Origin: Nevskiaceae bacterium
GTDB lineage: Bacteria > Pseudomonadota > Gammaproteobacteria > Steroidobacterales > Steroidobacteraceae
Length of the DNA stretch: 64,000 nt
NCBI GenBank assembly: GCA_018883185.1
Contig: VEQP01000010.1
Coordinates: 1-64,000 of the forward strand
Reading direction: 5' to 3'
Positions 63,799-64,000 of this stretch are shown here, piece after piece (position 1 is the stretch's first letter; each line of letters starts with the position of its first letter). The notes below the pieces were generated by a model, which did not search any database, was not told where the DNA came from, and saw only the letters and a program-made list of their open reading frames with translations. A program made the translations under genes and the position numbers.

Positions 63799-64000
63799 AT
63801 GCAAGCGAGAATCGTCGATCGAACCGGGCAAACCCGTACCGTACCGTTGACGAGTGGTGCGCAGTGGATTGGTTCCGGCGCCGACTGTCCGATTCGCGTG
63901 CGTGGTTCGGGCGTCGGTGTACACCACGTACGCCTTGAGTTATGCGCGGAGGGACGATACAGCATCGTTGATCTCGGTTGTCCTGCCGGCACGCGCGTCA
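63799..64000 (+). CDS. FHA-domain protein, N-terminal part (runs off the window)
   Basis: The frame opens with ATG 63799, just after the cpaC stop, and is open to the window edge (67 residues). The visible part is an FHA-like beta-sandwich: IGSGADCPIRV (Gly-Ser phospho-binding loop), a GVHHVRLEL strand where the conserved SxxH serine is Gly, and DLGCPAGTRV in place of DxxSxNGT. GAAAGGGGG precedes it. In some Tad loci an FHA domain is fused to the CpaF/TadA ATPase or stands alone; the rest must be read beyond this window. Confidence 0.65.
   Translation, partial: MQARIVDRTGQTRTVPLTSGAQWIGSGADCPIRVRGSGVGVHHVRLELCAEGRYSIVDLGCPAGTRV

Noticed and set aside
1-64000. CRISPR arrays, transposons, integrases, prophage genes
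   Set aside because: No regularly spaced direct repeats, no terminal inverted repeats with a transposase, and no phage or integrase proteins were seen; gene content and style are uniform throughout.

Overview
The window is a dense, GC-rich chromosomal segment from a free-living Gammaproteobacterium. The markers are Hda, RimI, RF3, LptF/LptG, a CGFS glutaredoxin beside RNase T, a class II PyrC, an aceE-aceF-lpd operon whose E3 carries its own lipoyl domain, and a DUF2066/CDP-alcohol transferase/hda block next to purM-purN. A lineage near Xanthomonadales, Nevskiales or Steroidobacterales would fit, but this is inferred from gene order and cannot be fixed from the sequence alone. Coding density is very high. 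Many neighbours overlap by 4 bases (ATGA or GTGA), and no gene-free stretch exceeds about 190 bases. I see no transposase, integrase, prophage or CRISPR array. One tRNA gene, tRNA-Thr(CGU), is present.

Layout. 1-3050: the end of ileS, then lspA, ispH and an Irr-like Fur regulator. 3084-3970: tRNA-Thr and a DUF4239 membrane protein. 3955-11112 (minus): a five-gene oxidative block (Baeyer-Villiger monooxygenase, SDR, alpha/beta hydrolase, DUF1214, DUF1254), then an orphan periplasmic solute-binding protein and a membrane diguanylate cyclase. 11206-19261 (plus): a CitE-like lyase, a 50-residue DUF2256 zinc-ribbon protein, an ALDH7-type aldehyde dehydrogenase and a saccharopine/lysine dehydrogenase (likely lysine catabolism), an EmrA/EmrB-type exporter pair, an LpxL-type acyltransferase and a GT9 glycosyltransferase. 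19326-22324: a Urate_ox_N-like membrane protein, DUF1289, grxD, rnt and pyrC. 22437-28245: the pyruvate dehydrogenase operon. 28264-32007 (minus): metG, an anchorless RnfB-like ferredoxin, nth and DUF1841. 32067-38411: apbC, dcd, DUF3108, purN, purM, DUF2066, a CDP-alcohol transferase and hda. 38371-47050: wrbA, proS, pssA, a family 4 uracil-DNA glycosylase, rimI, prfC, a UMF1 transporter, an acyltransferase and mtfA. 47057-53610: valS and pepA, diverging from lptF-lptG. 53621-58037: a VOC protein, cytochrome b, a Tat-exported DUF1838 protein and an S46 dipeptidyl-peptidase. 58229-64000: the start of a Tad/Flp pilus locus, running off the window edge.

Most of the window is housekeeping: translation, membrane and LPS building, purine and pyrimidine synthesis, and central carbon metabolism. 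The parts most likely to hold undescribed biology are (i) the binding-protein/diguanylate-cyclase pair, a possible solute-to-c-di-GMP sensor; (ii) the Baeyer-Villiger operon with two small membrane-anchored DUF1214/DUF1254 proteins; and (iii) the Tad locus, where three E+5 prepilin-like genes and one unknown exported protein precede cpaB. A recurrent regulatory feature is a -10-like hexamer exactly 6 nt before the start codon of several genes, which suggests leaderless mRNAs. In the metG/apbC gap this arrangement is mirrored inside a perfect 13-bp inverted repeat that contains both start codons.
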